From positions 186,001-250,000 of the forward strand of contig DASXDT010000005.1 in assembly GCA_036490475.1 (NCBI GenBank): a stretch of 64,000 bases of DNA, read 5' to 3'. Positions 36,685-45,749 of this stretch are shown here, in pieces. Source of the stretch: Candidatus Tumulicola sp. Lineage in GTDB: Bacteria > Vulcanimicrobiota > Vulcanimicrobiia > Vulcanimicrobiales > Vulcanimicrobiaceae. The translations under genes and the position numbers were made by a program. Each line of letters opens with the position of its first letter. The stretch's first letter is position 1. The notes below the pieces were generated by a model that ran no database searches, was not told the DNA's origin, and saw only the letters and a program-made list of their open reading frames with translations.

Positions 36685-37933
36685 TCGACCGGGTTGCCAG
36701 TCGCGCCGCGTGCCGGTCGAGCGTTGCGCGTAGATCGTCGGCCAGATCGTCGATTTCGGCTCGTATCGAATCCGCAGTTTGTCGCGCCACTCGCACGCCG
36801 GCCTCGATTGCGGTGAAGTTACGCTTGAGTTCGCCGAACCGTTTCGCTGCGATATCCAAGCGTTCGACGTGTTCGCCCACGACGGCGGCGTCGAGCGTTT
36901 CCGCCGGTAGCGACTGCATGAGCGCGGCGGCCTGTATACGCGCCGCCGAATACGCCAGCTCGAGCAGCGTTCGGTGGTATTCAACGTCGGCCGCCGGGTC
37001 TCCAAACGACGGGAGGTAGACGACGATTCGCGACGGTCCGTACAATGCGATCGGCCGGGTCGTGACTCTTGGGTTCGTTAGCACGCCGATTCCGACGATC
37101 GCTTCGCGATTTTCCATCGCAACGTCGAGTTGGTCGCACAGTTTCTTCACGGTGATCGCGGCCGTCTTCGCCTCGATCACGATGCGAGCGTCGGCACCGC
37201 GCGTGACGCTGCCGTCGACGATCGACACGAAATCACCGACTTTGGAATTGAGCAACGCTCCGGTTTCGCAAGAACAGTTTTCGAACCGGTCGCCCAGGCG
37301 GCCGGCCAGTTCGCCCACGCACGTTTCCACCACGTCTTCTAAGTCGTATCCTTTATGCACTGAAATGCTCCGTTGACGCTGCGCGGCGAACGCGCCCTCG
37401 ATCGACGCACGCAATTCGATTTGACCGCACCGCACCTCGTGTAACGCACTCGCGATCGCGCCAAGTGGCCCGGCTGCATCGTTGACGTTGAGCGCGCGGA
37501 CGATCGGTTCGAGCGCATCGGTGACGCGCCGGCGCACGTCGATGCCGACGGTGTCGCGCAGCGACTCGCCGAGTTCGGATGCCACGCGGCCGTCGCGTCC
37601 GAAGTACTGCTCGCACAGACCGTCGACATGCCGTCCGATGAGGACCGGAACGTCGGTCAAACGAGCCGCCGCCGAAGCAACCGCAGCCTGCAAGCGCTCG
37701 TCGAGTGCGAACATCGTGGCCGAACCGCAGGCCGCGGCCAGCGCGCGCGATCCGAGAACGAAGGCCTGCTCGGCGGCGGCCGGCCGATTGTGCGCGTCCA
37801 TCGCGGCGAAGTAGTCGACCACCGCGGCATCGACGGCGCGAAGCCGGTCGACGTAGACCGCGTCGTCTTGACAGCGAACGTGTGCGCTAGGGAGTGGGGT
37901 CGGTTCTCCCAGCTGTTGCGGTGCGGCGTTCAT
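36668..37933 (-). CDS. Unknown protein with PD-(D/E)XK-like nuclease core
   Basis: A 421-residue cytoplasmic protein. The outer parts are alpha-helical and probably coiled-coil (about 30-190 and 300-415). The middle contains KGYDLEDVVETCV (194-206), then KVGDFVSI (231-238) and RIVIEAKTAAI (250-260), the E-to-GDF-to-ExK spacing of a PD-(D/E)XK fold (Glu199, Asp234, Glu254, Lys256), followed by AMENREAIVGIGVLTN, similar to the end of such domains in RmuC/DUF2130-like proteins. This suggests a nuclease or DNA-binding role, but I cannot name the family. Its 5' end overlaps the broken GNAT gene by about 46 bases. Confidence 0.6.
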   Translation of the reverse strand: MNAAPQQLGEPTPLPSAHVRCQDDAVYVDRLRAVDAAVVDYFAAMDAHNRPAAAEQAFVLGSRALAAACGSATMFALDERLQAAVASAAARLTDVPVLIGRHVDGLCEQYFGRDGRVASELGESLRDTVGIDVRRRVTDALEPIVRALNVNDAAGPLGAIASALHEVRCGQIELRASIEGAFAAQRQRSISVHKGYDLEDVVETCVGELAGRLGDRFENCSCETGALLNSKVGDFVSIVDGSVTRGADARIVIEAKTAAITVKKLCDQLDVAMENREAIVGIGVLTNPRVTTRPIALYGPSRIVVYLPSFGDPAADVEYHRTLLELAYSAARIQAAALMQSLPAETLDAAVVGEHVERLDIAAKRFGELKRNFTAIEAGVRVARQTADSIRAEIDDLADDLRATLDRHAARLATRSITGSE

Positions 37934-38509
37934 GCTCCGACGTTACCGGTTCGGAGTGCCAACTGGGTGGCCGCTTTGCACGATACAAGACGTGCCGCTG
38001 CAAACGATGTCCGGATTCTAACCTGGGATGGTCGAAATCGTCTGCCGGATCGTAGGTCATCTCGAGACGTTCCATCACGGCGCGCGAGCGTCGATTGATC
38101 GATGCCGTGATCGCTGCGATTTCGGGAAGATGGAGCCGCTCGAACGCAAACTGCATGGCTGCAGCAGCGCCCTCGCTCGCGTATCCATGCCCCCAGGCTT
38201 CGACCGGCAGACGCCAGCCGATTTCGTGGACCGGCGTAAAGTGCGCTTCGAACGGAATGGGCTGCAGTGCGATGATGCCGGCAAAGCCGGCGTCCTGTTT
38301 GCGTTCCAGAACCCACCAGCCGTACCCATCGCGCTCGAATGCGGTCCGCAGCCGTCCGCCACCTCCAGCGATTCTTCCCGGCTCGCGACATCCTGGAAAA
38401 ATTCCCGCACGCGAGGATCGGCATTCATAGCGATCCACGCCTCGACGTCGTCGTCACGCCAGCCGCGCAAACGAAGACGCGGCGTTTCCAAAACCGGTGG
38501 TTGCTGCAC
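37887..38509 (-). pseudogene. Frameshifted GNAT acetyltransferase (RimJ/RimL type)
   Basis: The N-terminal half lies in one frame (VLETPRLRLRGWRDDDVEAW to VASREESLEVAD) and the rest in another (RLRTAFERDGYGWWVLERKQ to LQRHVLYR). The second part includes the acetyl-CoA region VEAWGHGYASEGAAAAM and the NRRSRAVMERLEM helix. Adding one base at about 38353/38354 would join them smoothly as ADRLRTAFERDGYG, so a single-base deletion is the simplest cause. The likely start is GTG 38509. Whether this is a true mutation or a sequence error cannot be told here. Related proteins acetylate ribosomal protein N-termini or small molecules. Confidence 0.75.
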
Positions 38510-38527
38510 GCCGCATGATTCGTGAAC

Positions 38528-38556
38528 GGGCCGCACGATTCGTTCTCGTGCGGCCC
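38528..38556 (-). terminator. Strong hairpin after the lipoprotein gene at 38570
   Basis: GGGCCGCACGA and TCGTGCGGCCC form a perfect 11-bp stem around a 7-base loop, 13 bases past the TAA stop of the minus-strand lipoprotein gene. There is no long U-run after it, so it may act as a weak terminator or an mRNA 3' end protector. Confidence 0.6.
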
Positions 38557-38569
38557 GCAAAGGAGTGGC

Positions 38570-39601
38570 TTAGCTGGCGGATCCGCCTTTGCCGTTGATT
38601 CGGATCTCCGGGTGATATCCGCTCCAGCACGGCGTGTCGAGCTGCAGGCCCTGCGTCCCGTTGCCGGTTCCGTTGCAATAGAAACTCGGGTTCGTGTAAT
38701 ACACGAACACACCGTTGGGATCGAGCGGCGTGCCGTCGAAGCCGCCGTCGCCCCACGCCGAAACGTTCAGCGCGTCGTAACCGCAACCACCCGGCCCGGT
38801 GAAGCACTGGGTGCCCTGTCCGTACGGCTGGTAGCCCGAGTCGCTCGTGTTGTAGGCGACCGTCGCAATCACTTGTTGCGGCAGGTCCGTCTTCGGAATG
38901 CTAACGTTGAAAACGATCTTGTTAGCGAAGCCGTTGTCGCACTCTTTATCGACCTTTCCGACGAACTTGCCGGCGTTCGGGCCCTGGCAACGCGGATCGG
39001 ACGACGGCCGGAACGGAATGTTGAACGTTTGGGTGTCTTGCACTAGCACGTCGCCCGGCGCAGGATTACCGCTCTGATCGGTGGTCAGGCTGTAAATCTT
39101 GAGCGTGACCGGTTCCGAGAACGTCGCGCCAGGTGTCGTGCTGCACTCGGTATTCCAGAATCCGCTTTCGCAGCCCCACGAATCGAGAATCACCGAAACT
39201 TGCGTCGGGCGCGCGTTATCTTCGGCGAGATTCATTCCGTCGCCAAACTCGTCGACGCTGCAGCACTCGAAGCCTTCGCTCGCGATGTCGCTGCTGGTTT
39301 TGCCGTTCTTGTTTGCGATGATACTGTCGTACAACGCCTCGGCCGCATCCGGGCGAACCGGCTGAAAAAGCTTAGCGATTCCAACCGGCGTTCCGATCAC
39401 CGCATGATTCCGGCCGTGCCGAAGCGCGAGCATCGCTTTCGCCTGCGGTGCGATGTGGGTGGTAACCGCGGGATGCGACGCCTGCTGCGTTGCGGTCGCC
39501 GGCAACGCCGATCCGGTATTGGTCTGGGAACACGCAGTCAGCAACGCTGCAACGGACAGAGCGGCATACGGAAATGCACGCCGGCTCAGACGGGTAAACA
39601 T
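38570..39601 (-). CDS. Cysteine-rich predicted lipoprotein, unknown function
   Basis: A 343-residue exported protein. ATG 39601 has GGAGG 8 bases upstream and gives a signal peptide (MFTRLSRRAFPYAALSVAAL) with lipobox LTAC. The mature protein has about ten cysteines, many in pairs (FECCSVDE, WGCESGFWNTECS, TQCFTGPGGCGYD, FYCNGT and TPCWSG), suggesting several disulfides, and many Gly, Asn and Thr residues in beta-rich stretches (EPVTLKIYSLTTD, NKIVFNVSIPKTD). No enzyme motif was seen. A 102-base gap separates it from hpnA upstream; it may be monocistronic. Confidence 0.65.
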   Translation of the reverse strand: MFTRLSRRAFPYAALSVAALLTACSQTNTGSALPATATQQASHPAVTTHIAPQAKAMLALRHGRNHAVIGTPVGIAKLFQPVRPDAAEALYDSIIANKNGKTSSDIASEGFECCSVDEFGDGMNLAEDNARPTQVSVILDSWGCESGFWNTECSTTPGATFSEPVTLKIYSLTTDQSGNPAPGDVLVQDTQTFNIPFRPSSDPRCQGPNAGKFVGKVDKECDNGFANKIVFNVSIPKTDLPQQVIATVAYNTSDSGYQPYGQGTQCFTGPGGCGYDALNVSAWGDGGFDGTPLDPNGVFVYYTNPSFYCNGTGNGTQGLQLDTPCWSGYHPEIRINGKGGSAS

Positions 39602-39662
39602 AGAAAAGCCTCCGCATGAAAAGACGGTGGATAGAAGGCCGGTCCCTTCCCACCGCAAGAGT

Positions 39663-39680
39663 CTAGTCCCTTTAGACTAG
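39663..39680. terminator. Small inverted repeat downstream of hpnA
   Basis: CTAGTC, 6 bases, GACTAG is a perfect 6-bp repeat 22 bases past the end of the hopanoid operon. It could end that transcript or be an operator for the lipoprotein gene that begins at 39601. No U-run follows, so the call is tentative. Confidence 0.3.
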
Positions 39681-39701
39681 GCGTTTGCTTGCTAGGTAGG
39701 C

Positions 39702-40697
39702 TTACGCCGCCCCATTTTCTCGATACCAGATGGTGCTGCGTTCCAGCGCGTCGCGCACCGGCGACGCCTGAAACCCGAGCTCTCGACTCGCCTTCGAGGA
39801 GTCGGCGTACATTCGCTCGCGCGACATCCGTACGCCCTCCAGCGGTGCGAACGGGACCGCGCCCACGTCGATGCGGCAACGCAGCTCGTCGACCGCGGCC
39901 ACCGCATACGCCAAGGCGTACGGCGCGCGGAACCCCGGCAGCGGACGGCCCGTGACCTCGGCCAATAGGCGCCACACTGCGTCCATCTCCAAATTCTCAC
40001 CGCCCAGCACGTACCGTTCGCCCGGCCGGCCTCGCTCGAGTGCGGCCACGTGGCCGCCGGCGACGTCCTCCACAGCCACCAGATTCATGCCGCCTCCCAG
40101 TGGCGGCATCGCTGCGATCTTACCGCGCGCGAAGTCGCGCACCAATTTTCCGGTTGGGGTCGGTTTCCAATCGCCCGGCCCGACCGGCGCCGTCGGCAAC
40201 ACGGCCACGACCGGTAGTCGCGAGGCAAATGCCGCTCGCTCTTGTTCGACCTTCGATGCGTGATAGTCGCCTCGCCGGGCCGCAAACGGCCGGTCGAGCG
40301 GGTAGCAGCTCTCGTCGGCAGGTTCGGAACCGCGAGCATGTCCGATCGTCGCCGAACTCGAGGTGAGCACGGCGCGCTCCACTCCGGCTAAATGCGCGGC
40401 CGCGAGGAGGCTGGCAGTGCCACCGACGTTCACATCGTAAATGCCGGCCCGTTCGTAGGGTGAGAACGAATATAACGCGGCGGTGTGCACCACATAGCGG
40501 CAACCGTCCAAGGCGTGGGCGAAATCGCCGGTTCGCACCAAATCGCCGTTGATCCACTCGACGTCGTCGTCGAATGCGATACGCGATTGGTCGCGCACCA
40601 GCGCGCGGACGTGATACCCGGCCGCCAGCAACGCGCGCAGAACGTGCGCGCCGACGAACCCGGAAGCGCCGGTTAAAAAGACTCGATCAGGTGCCAA
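39702..40697 (-). CDS. hpnA: Hopanoid-associated sugar epimerase
   Basis: A 331-residue NAD-dependent epimerase/dehydratase (extended SDR). The cofactor motif is FLTGASGFVGAHV (about 7-19). The active-site region has VLTSSSATIGHA and the YHASKVEQE Tyr-x-x-x-Lys pair, and VGPGDWKPTPTGKLV is characteristic of HpnA proteins. Its role in hopanoid side-chain building is not settled in the literature. It is last in the hopanoid operon, starting at a TTG that overlaps hpnH by 11 bases. Confidence 0.88.
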   Translation of the reverse strand: MAPDRVFLTGASGFVGAHVLRALLAAGYHVRALVRDQSRIAFDDDVEWINGDLVRTGDFAHALDGCRYVVHTAALYSFSPYERAGIYDVNVGGTASLLAAAHLAGVERAVLTSSSATIGHARGSEPADESCYPLDRPFAARRGDYHASKVEQERAAFASRLPVVAVLPTAPVGPGDWKPTPTGKLVRDFARGKIAAMPPLGGGMNLVAVEDVAGGHVAALERGRPGERYVLGGENLEMDAVWRLLAEVTGRPLPGFRAPYALAYAVAAVDELRCRIDVGAVPFAPLEGVRMSRERMYADSSKASRELGFQASPVRDALERSTIWYRENGAA

Positions 40698-41694
40698 CGG
40701 CCGCGCGGAGCGATTCGCGCAGGGATCCCGTCGTGCGGATCACGGCGGTCGGCTCGTAGCCGCAGTGCGCCATGCAATTATTGCACGATTCGTGCTTGCC
40801 ACGGCCGTATTTGGACCAGTCGGTTTCGTCGAGAAGCTCTTGGTAGGTCTTGGCGTAGCCTTCTTTGCTCATCAAATAGCACGGGCGCTGCCATCCGAAG
40901 ACCGTGTAGCACGGAATGCCCCAAGGCGTGCACTCGAAGTCGACCTTGCCTTCGAGAAAGTCGAGGTACAAGGGGCTGTGGTTGAGGCGCCACTTCTTAC
41001 GCTTGCCGCCCGCGAAGGCTTCCTTGAACACTTCGTGCGTCCGCGTCACGCCCAAGAAATTCCCTTGATCCGGCGCCTTCTCGTAGGCGTACGCCGGGGA
41101 AATTTGCATCATGTCGACCTTCAGATCGTCGTTGAGATAGTCGAGCACCGCACGGACCGACTCCGGACCGTCCTTGTCGAAGAACGTCGTGTTGGTGTAC
41201 ACGCGAAAGCCGCGCGCCTTAGCTTCTTTGATGGCCTCGACGGCTTTGTCGAACACACCGTCCCGGCACACCGACTCGTCGTGGCGTTCGCGCGTGCCGT
41301 CGATGTGGATCATCCATGCGAAATAGGTGGACGGCTTGAACTTATCGATCTTCTTTTTGAGCAGCAACGCGTTGGTGCACAAGAACACGAATTTCTTGCG
41401 CTTTACCAGCTCTTCGACGATCTGCGGCATTTGATCGTGGACCAACGGCTCGCCGCCGGCGATCGAGATCATCGGTGCGCCGCACTCTTCGACCGCGGCA
41501 ATGCACTCCTCGACGCTCAGCCGGCGACGCAGAATGTCGTCGGGGTGCTGGATCTTTCCGCAGCCGGCGCAGGCCAGATTGCATTGCAGCAGCGGCTCGA
41601 GCTCGAGAACGAGCGGATAGCGCTTCTCGCCTTTGATCTTTTTTGTCGCGATATACTTCGCGACTGCAACGGATTGTTGCCACGGCATCGACAT
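40687..41694 (-). CDS. hpnH: Adenosyl-hopene transferase HpnH (radical SAM)
   Basis: A 335-residue radical SAM enzyme that adds the adenosyl radical to diploptene, forming adenosylhopane, the first extended hopanoid. The iron-sulfur motif is CNLACAGC (Cys38, Cys42, Cys45), with ISIAGGEPLVH as the SAM-binding stretch and a C-terminal cysteine cluster ESCNNCMAHCGYEP. Length and the N-terminal MSMPWQQSVAVAKYIATKK match HpnH closely. It follows the cyclase gene by 19 bases and overlaps hpnA. Confidence 0.95.
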   Translation of the reverse strand: MSMPWQQSVAVAKYIATKKIKGEKRYPLVLELEPLLQCNLACAGCGKIQHPDDILRRRLSVEECIAAVEECGAPMISIAGGEPLVHDQMPQIVEELVKRKKFVFLCTNALLLKKKIDKFKPSTYFAWMIHIDGTRERHDESVCRDGVFDKAVEAIKEAKARGFRVYTNTTFFDKDGPESVRAVLDYLNDDLKVDMMQISPAYAYEKAPDQGNFLGVTRTHEVFKEAFAGGKRKKWRLNHSPLYLDFLEGKVDFECTPWGIPCYTVFGWQRPCYLMSKEGYAKTYQELLDETDWSKYGRGKHESCNNCMAHCGYEPTAVIRTTGSLRESLRAAVGT

Positions 41695-41713
41695 GGTGTG
41701 CGAAATTACCCTC

Positions 41714-43612
41714 TTACGGTGTCGAGGCCTGCCCAGAGGCCATTGGCTCGAGCAAAGCCTGTGTCCGGGTCTGCCGGTCGGCGAACGCCAATGCGATCGT
41801 CGGAAACAGATGCCGGTATAGGTGATAGTTGATGTAAAAGTCTCGCGGAAAGCCGGTTCCGGTCGCTTCGCGTTCGTCCCACGAACCGTCCGCGCGTTGG
41901 CGTTCGCACAAGTAGGCTAAACCCCGGCCAACGGCATTATGTTGCGCGTATCCAGCAATTTGTAGTGCATTCACGGCCCAGCCGGTCTGCGAGGGCGTAC
42001 TGGCGCCAACGCCGGCAAATGACGGATCGGCGTAGGAATGACAGCTTTCCCCCCAGCCGCCGTCCGGGTTTTGCACCTGCAGGAGCCACTCGACCGCCCG
42101 CTCGATCATGTCGCGTCCTTGACCGATCGCGACCAACGCCGAGATGACGCACCACGTACCGTAAATGTAGTTCACGCCCCATCGGCCGAACCACGAGCCA
42201 TCGGGCTTTTGTTCCCGGCGCAAATACTCCAAGGCGCCCGCGACGTAGGCGTCGTCCGGCGCGTATTGCATCGCAGCCAACATCTCCAGGACATGCGCCG
42301 TGACGTCTTCGGTCGGAGGATCGATCATCGCGCCGAAATCCGAAAACGGCATGTGATAGAGCATCTCGCGCGTGTTGTCGCGGTCGAACGCCGCCCACGC
42401 ACCGTTGCGCGAGCGCATGGCCAGCGTCCAAATGCGCGCGCGATCGACTGCATCGGCAACCGCCGAAGGCTCGCCGCCTTCGAGCAACGCCAGCACCACG
42501 ATGGTCGTGTCGTCGACATCGGGATATGCGTCGTTGTCGAACTCGAACGCCCAGCCGTTGCCACGCGTTTCATCGCAGTGAACGCGCCAATCTCCGGCCG
42601 CGTCGTTCGGAATTTGTTCGGCCAGCATCCACTCGACGGCGCGTCGCACGGCCGGATGCTGCGCGTCGAGTCCGGCCCACACTAGCGCGCGCGCGGCCCA
42701 CGCCGTATCCCACACGGGCGACATGCAGGCTTGAAATCGCCAGCCGCGTTCGTCGTCGATCACGAAGCGTTCGCACCCCGCCAGTCCGCGCCGCATCGAT
42801 TCGTCCTCCATCGGATATCCCATGACGGACAACGCGATCAACGAGTACACCCACGGAGGCTGAATGCCGCCCCAACTGCCATCGGCTTCTTGGCGTTCGA
42901 CGATCCACTTCGCGACCGCGCGTTGCGCGTGCGCGCGCAAGGGTTGCCAAGGGAGGCGTTCGTACCACTTGAGAAGCTTTTCTACGGCCATCATCCAGCC
43001 CGAGCCGCGTACCTTGTGCAGTTCCGGTTCGCTGCCGGGGACAACGATTTCGGAGATGTCTACGCCCAGCTCGCGCACCGGTCGCATCGATACCACGATG
43101 GTCAGCGGTGCCACGGTCCCACGCGCCCAGCACGCAAAATCGTATAAATTGAACGGCATCCACGGCGGAAAATAGACCAACTCGGGGGGCAGCGACGGTA
43201 CGCCCTCCCACGGATATTTACCGAACAGTGCCAGCCAGATTTTCGTGAAAACGCGCGCGTTGGTGACACCGCCGAGACGCAAGATCGTGGCGAGCGCCTT
43301 GGTCATTTCGGGTCGAGCGACGTCGACGCCCAGCACTTTGAGCGCGATGTAGGCTTCGATCGTCGTACTCACGTCCGCCGGCCCGTCGTAATACAGCGCC
43401 CACGAACCGTCGGAACGCTGATGGTCGAGCAAATGCACGACCGCGCGCTGCGCGATTCCGTTGACCGAGATGCCGAGAAAGCGATACAACAAGACCTGTT
43501 CGGCCGTCATCGTCACGTTGGTCTCTAATTCGCCCGACCACCAGCCTTCGGGCGACTGACGTTCCAGCAACCATCCGACGGCTTTGTCGAGCGCGCTTCG
43601 CGAACCGTTCAT
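41714..43612 (-). CDS. shc: Squalene-hopene cyclase
   Basis: Cyclises squalene to hopene and hopanol at the membrane surface. From ATG 43612 the protein has 632 residues, normal for the family. The protonating aspartate motif DVDDTT is at about 365-370, and several QW repeats are visible, such as RQSPEGWWSGE near the start, ERQEADGSWGG and VQNPDGGWGES. The ATG overlaps the hpnE stop as ATGA; the longer open frame is arginine-rich and lies over hpnE. It is the central gene of the operon and is also called hpnF. Confidence 0.96.
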   Translation of the reverse strand: MNGSRSALDKAVGWLLERQSPEGWWSGELETNVTMTAEQVLLYRFLGISVNGIAQRAVVHLLDHQRSDGSWALYYDGPADVSTTIEAYIALKVLGVDVARPEMTKALATILRLGGVTNARVFTKIWLALFGKYPWEGVPSLPPELVYFPPWMPFNLYDFACWARGTVAPLTIVVSMRPVRELGVDISEIVVPGSEPELHKVRGSGWMMAVEKLLKWYERLPWQPLRAHAQRAVAKWIVERQEADGSWGGIQPPWVYSLIALSVMGYPMEDESMRRGLAGCERFVIDDERGWRFQACMSPVWDTAWAARALVWAGLDAQHPAVRRAVEWMLAEQIPNDAAGDWRVHCDETRGNGWAFEFDNDAYPDVDDTTIVVLALLEGGEPSAVADAVDRARIWTLAMRSRNGAWAAFDRDNTREMLYHMPFSDFGAMIDPPTEDVTAHVLEMLAAMQYAPDDAYVAGALEYLRREQKPDGSWFGRWGVNYIYGTWCVISALVAIGQGRDMIERAVEWLLQVQNPDGGWGESCHSYADPSFAGVGASTPSQTGWAVNALQIAGYAQHNAVGRGLAYLCERQRADGSWDEREATGTGFPRDFYINYHLYRHLFPTIALAFADRQTRTQALLEPMASGQASTP

Positions 43613-44916
43613 GCGGGGGCTCCAGCGGTTTCGCGCACTAACGCGGGCGACAGGCCGTCGAGAACGGCGCGCGCCGCGATACGGCCGCTCCGCACGGCCG
43701 ATTCCATCGTGTCCGGCCAGCCGGTTTCGGTCCAAGCGCCGGCGATGGCGATGGCGGGATCGGACGTACGTTGTACGGGACGCTTCGACCCAGGACGCGG
43801 AAGATAGGTCGCCTCGGGATTACGCGTAACGGCCGAATCGATCAAATGCACGCGGTCGGGAAGCCGCAAGAACGCGCGTACTTCATCCCACGCCAGCGCT
43901 TCGAGCCGTTGCGTCGGAAGCCGCAAGTACTCTTCGGCTGCGCTACAACTGCAACACAGATATCCGGGCGCCTTTTCGAAAATCCACTGCAGCGGCGAGT
44001 CGAGCGCGGCCGCAAAATCGTACCCGATGCTGGGACCGTCGTGCCACAGGTGGATGTCGACGATCGGGAACGGTACGAACGCGTCGAGTCCTTCGATACC
44101 GTATCGTTCGGGAGTTTCGAGCATGCTGGTGAGCCCGCGCGGCGTCACCGCCAGCACGGCAGCATCGAACGTCCGCGTCTCGCCGCCAAGCAACTGCAAC
44201 TCTACGCCTGCGTCACCCGTCCGCACGCGGGTTACCGCGGTCGACGTATGCACCGCCTCCGCGCGTCGCGCCGCCGATGCGGCAATATGGGCGAGCGGAA
44301 CGTTGGAAAAACCGAAACGCGCCGCCGAGGAATCGCGCAAAAACGCGGTCGTCAACACGAACATGGCGTCGGCGTTGTCGACACGGTCGAACGGAGCGTT
44401 GAGCGCCGGAATAAAAAACGGATCCCAAAAACCGCGTCGCGCGCCTTCGCCCTGGCCGGTCGACTTCAGCCATGCCTCGAACGTTCCCGAAGCGGGCTTG
44501 CGTGTTAGGAGCGCGGATGCCAACGCCCGCGCGACTTGCAACTTACCCGCGATGTCGAGATGCGGGTAGCGCACGAACGAGGCCAGCAAGTGGAACGGAG
44601 CCGGTACATTCGCCGCGCGCAGCCGGCCGGTGGTGCCGTTTCGCGCCAAGACCATCGCGTCGAACCGCTCCTGCACGTGAAGTGCGTCTCGCATGCCGGC
44701 CCGGTCGACGAAATCGACGAACTCGGTGCAACACGCCAAAAACACGTGCTGACCGTTATCGACTTCGCGTCCACCGACTTCGAACGACGTAGCGCGCCCG
44801 CCCAGCAGCCTCGACCGCTCGAACACTTCGACCGCGACGCCGGCGTCGGCCAAATCCATCGCCGCCGCCAACCCCGCGAGACCGGCACCGACGACGGCTA
44901 CGCGCTGCTGAGCCAC
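43609..44916 (-). CDS. hpnE: Hydroxysqualene dehydroxylase (FAD-dependent) HpnE
   Basis: Reduces hydroxysqualene to squalene, the last of the three HpnC/D/E steps. The chosen GTG at 44916 begins MAQQRVAVVGAGLAGLAAAM, placing the FAD motif GAGLAG at about 10-15, and gives 435 residues, the usual size. The open frame upstream to 45138 is antisense-like and covers hpnD. ERSRLLGGRATSFEV is the second flavin-binding stretch, and AGAWTETGWPDTMESAVRSG the C-terminal one. It overlaps hpnD by 19 bases and shc by 4. Confidence 0.93.
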   Translation of the reverse strand: MAQQRVAVVGAGLAGLAAAMDLADAGVAVEVFERSRLLGGRATSFEVGGREVDNGQHVFLACCTEFVDFVDRAGMRDALHVQERFDAMVLARNGTTGRLRAANVPAPFHLLASFVRYPHLDIAGKLQVARALASALLTRKPASGTFEAWLKSTGQGEGARRGFWDPFFIPALNAPFDRVDNADAMFVLTTAFLRDSSAARFGFSNVPLAHIAASAARRAEAVHTSTAVTRVRTGDAGVELQLLGGETRTFDAAVLAVTPRGLTSMLETPERYGIEGLDAFVPFPIVDIHLWHDGPSIGYDFAAALDSPLQWIFEKAPGYLCCSCSAAEEYLRLPTQRLEALAWDEVRAFLRLPDRVHLIDSAVTRNPEATYLPRPGSKRPVQRTSDPAIAIAGAWTETGWPDTMESAVRSGRIAARAVLDGLSPALVRETAGAPA

Positions 44917-45749
44917 GACCGCACGACGACGCGCAACTTTTCGGTTTTCGACAGCGCGGCTCGCGCGCGTAGCGGAAGCGCCGGATCGCGTTCGATCTTC
45001 TTCAGCAACTCCTGGTAGATGCCGGCCATCGTTTGTACGCAGGCCGCCGGGCGGCGCGGGATATAGTTGAGCACTTGGTAACCGCTCACGAAATACTCGT
45101 GCGCGCGGCGCGCGTAGCCGGCGACGAAATCGTTCCAACGCGGGGCAACCGTGCCGTCGGCGAAGCCGGCTTCCGCAATGCCGTAGCGTTGCAACTCATC
45201 CTGCGGCAAGTACACCCGATTCATATCCACCGCATCTTCGCGAACGTCGCGCAGAATGTTAATCAGTTGCAAGGCCAAACCTAAATCATCCGCCCGTTGC
45301 AGCGCCACCGGATCGGTGAAACCGAAGATTCGCACGCACATGCGTCCGACCACCGAGGCGACCAGATTGCAGTACTCGCGGAGTTCCTCGAACGACGCGT
45401 AGCGCGCGTGGCTAAAATCCATCTCGACGCCGTCGACCAACATCTGCAACTCGCGCTCCGGAATCGAATAGCGCTGCATGGCTTCGGCCAGAACGTGCAA
45501 GATCGGATCGTCCCCGGCATCACCTCGGCCGGCCCGGACGATGCGGTCGCGATGCACCAGCAGCCGCTGCGGAAGGTTCTCGACCCCGCCCGAGTCCGCT
45601 TCGTCGTCGACTTGGCGTGCGAAATTGTAGAGCGCGTAGATGGCCATGCGCTCGTGGTATCCCAGCGAGATAAATCCCCAATAAAAATTGCCGGCTTCGC
45701 GCCGGGCCATATCGCGGTTGAAGCGCTCGGCGCTTTGCAATCCTGCCAT
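44898..45749 (-). CDS. hpnD: Presqualene diphosphate synthase HpnD
   Basis: Condenses two farnesyl diphosphates into presqualene diphosphate. The 283-residue protein has the first aspartate-rich motif VDDEAD (48-52) and the second in NILRDVREDAVDMNRVYLP, both binding magnesium-diphosphate. The N-terminal FYWGFISLGYHERMAIYALY is typical. Its ATG shares one base with the hpnC stop (TAATG), and its 3' end overlaps hpnE. Confidence 0.94.
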   Translation of the reverse strand: MAGLQSAERFNRDMARREAGNFYWGFISLGYHERMAIYALYNFARQVDDEADSGGVENLPQRLLVHRDRIVRAGRGDAGDDPILHVLAEAMQRYSIPERELQMLVDGVEMDFSHARYASFEELREYCNLVASVVGRMCVRIFGFTDPVALQRADDLGLALQLINILRDVREDAVDMNRVYLPQDELQRYGIAEAGFADGTVAPRWNDFVAGYARRAHEYFVSGYQVLNYIPRRPAACVQTMAGIYQELLKKIERDPALPLRARAALSKTEKLRVVVRSWLSSA

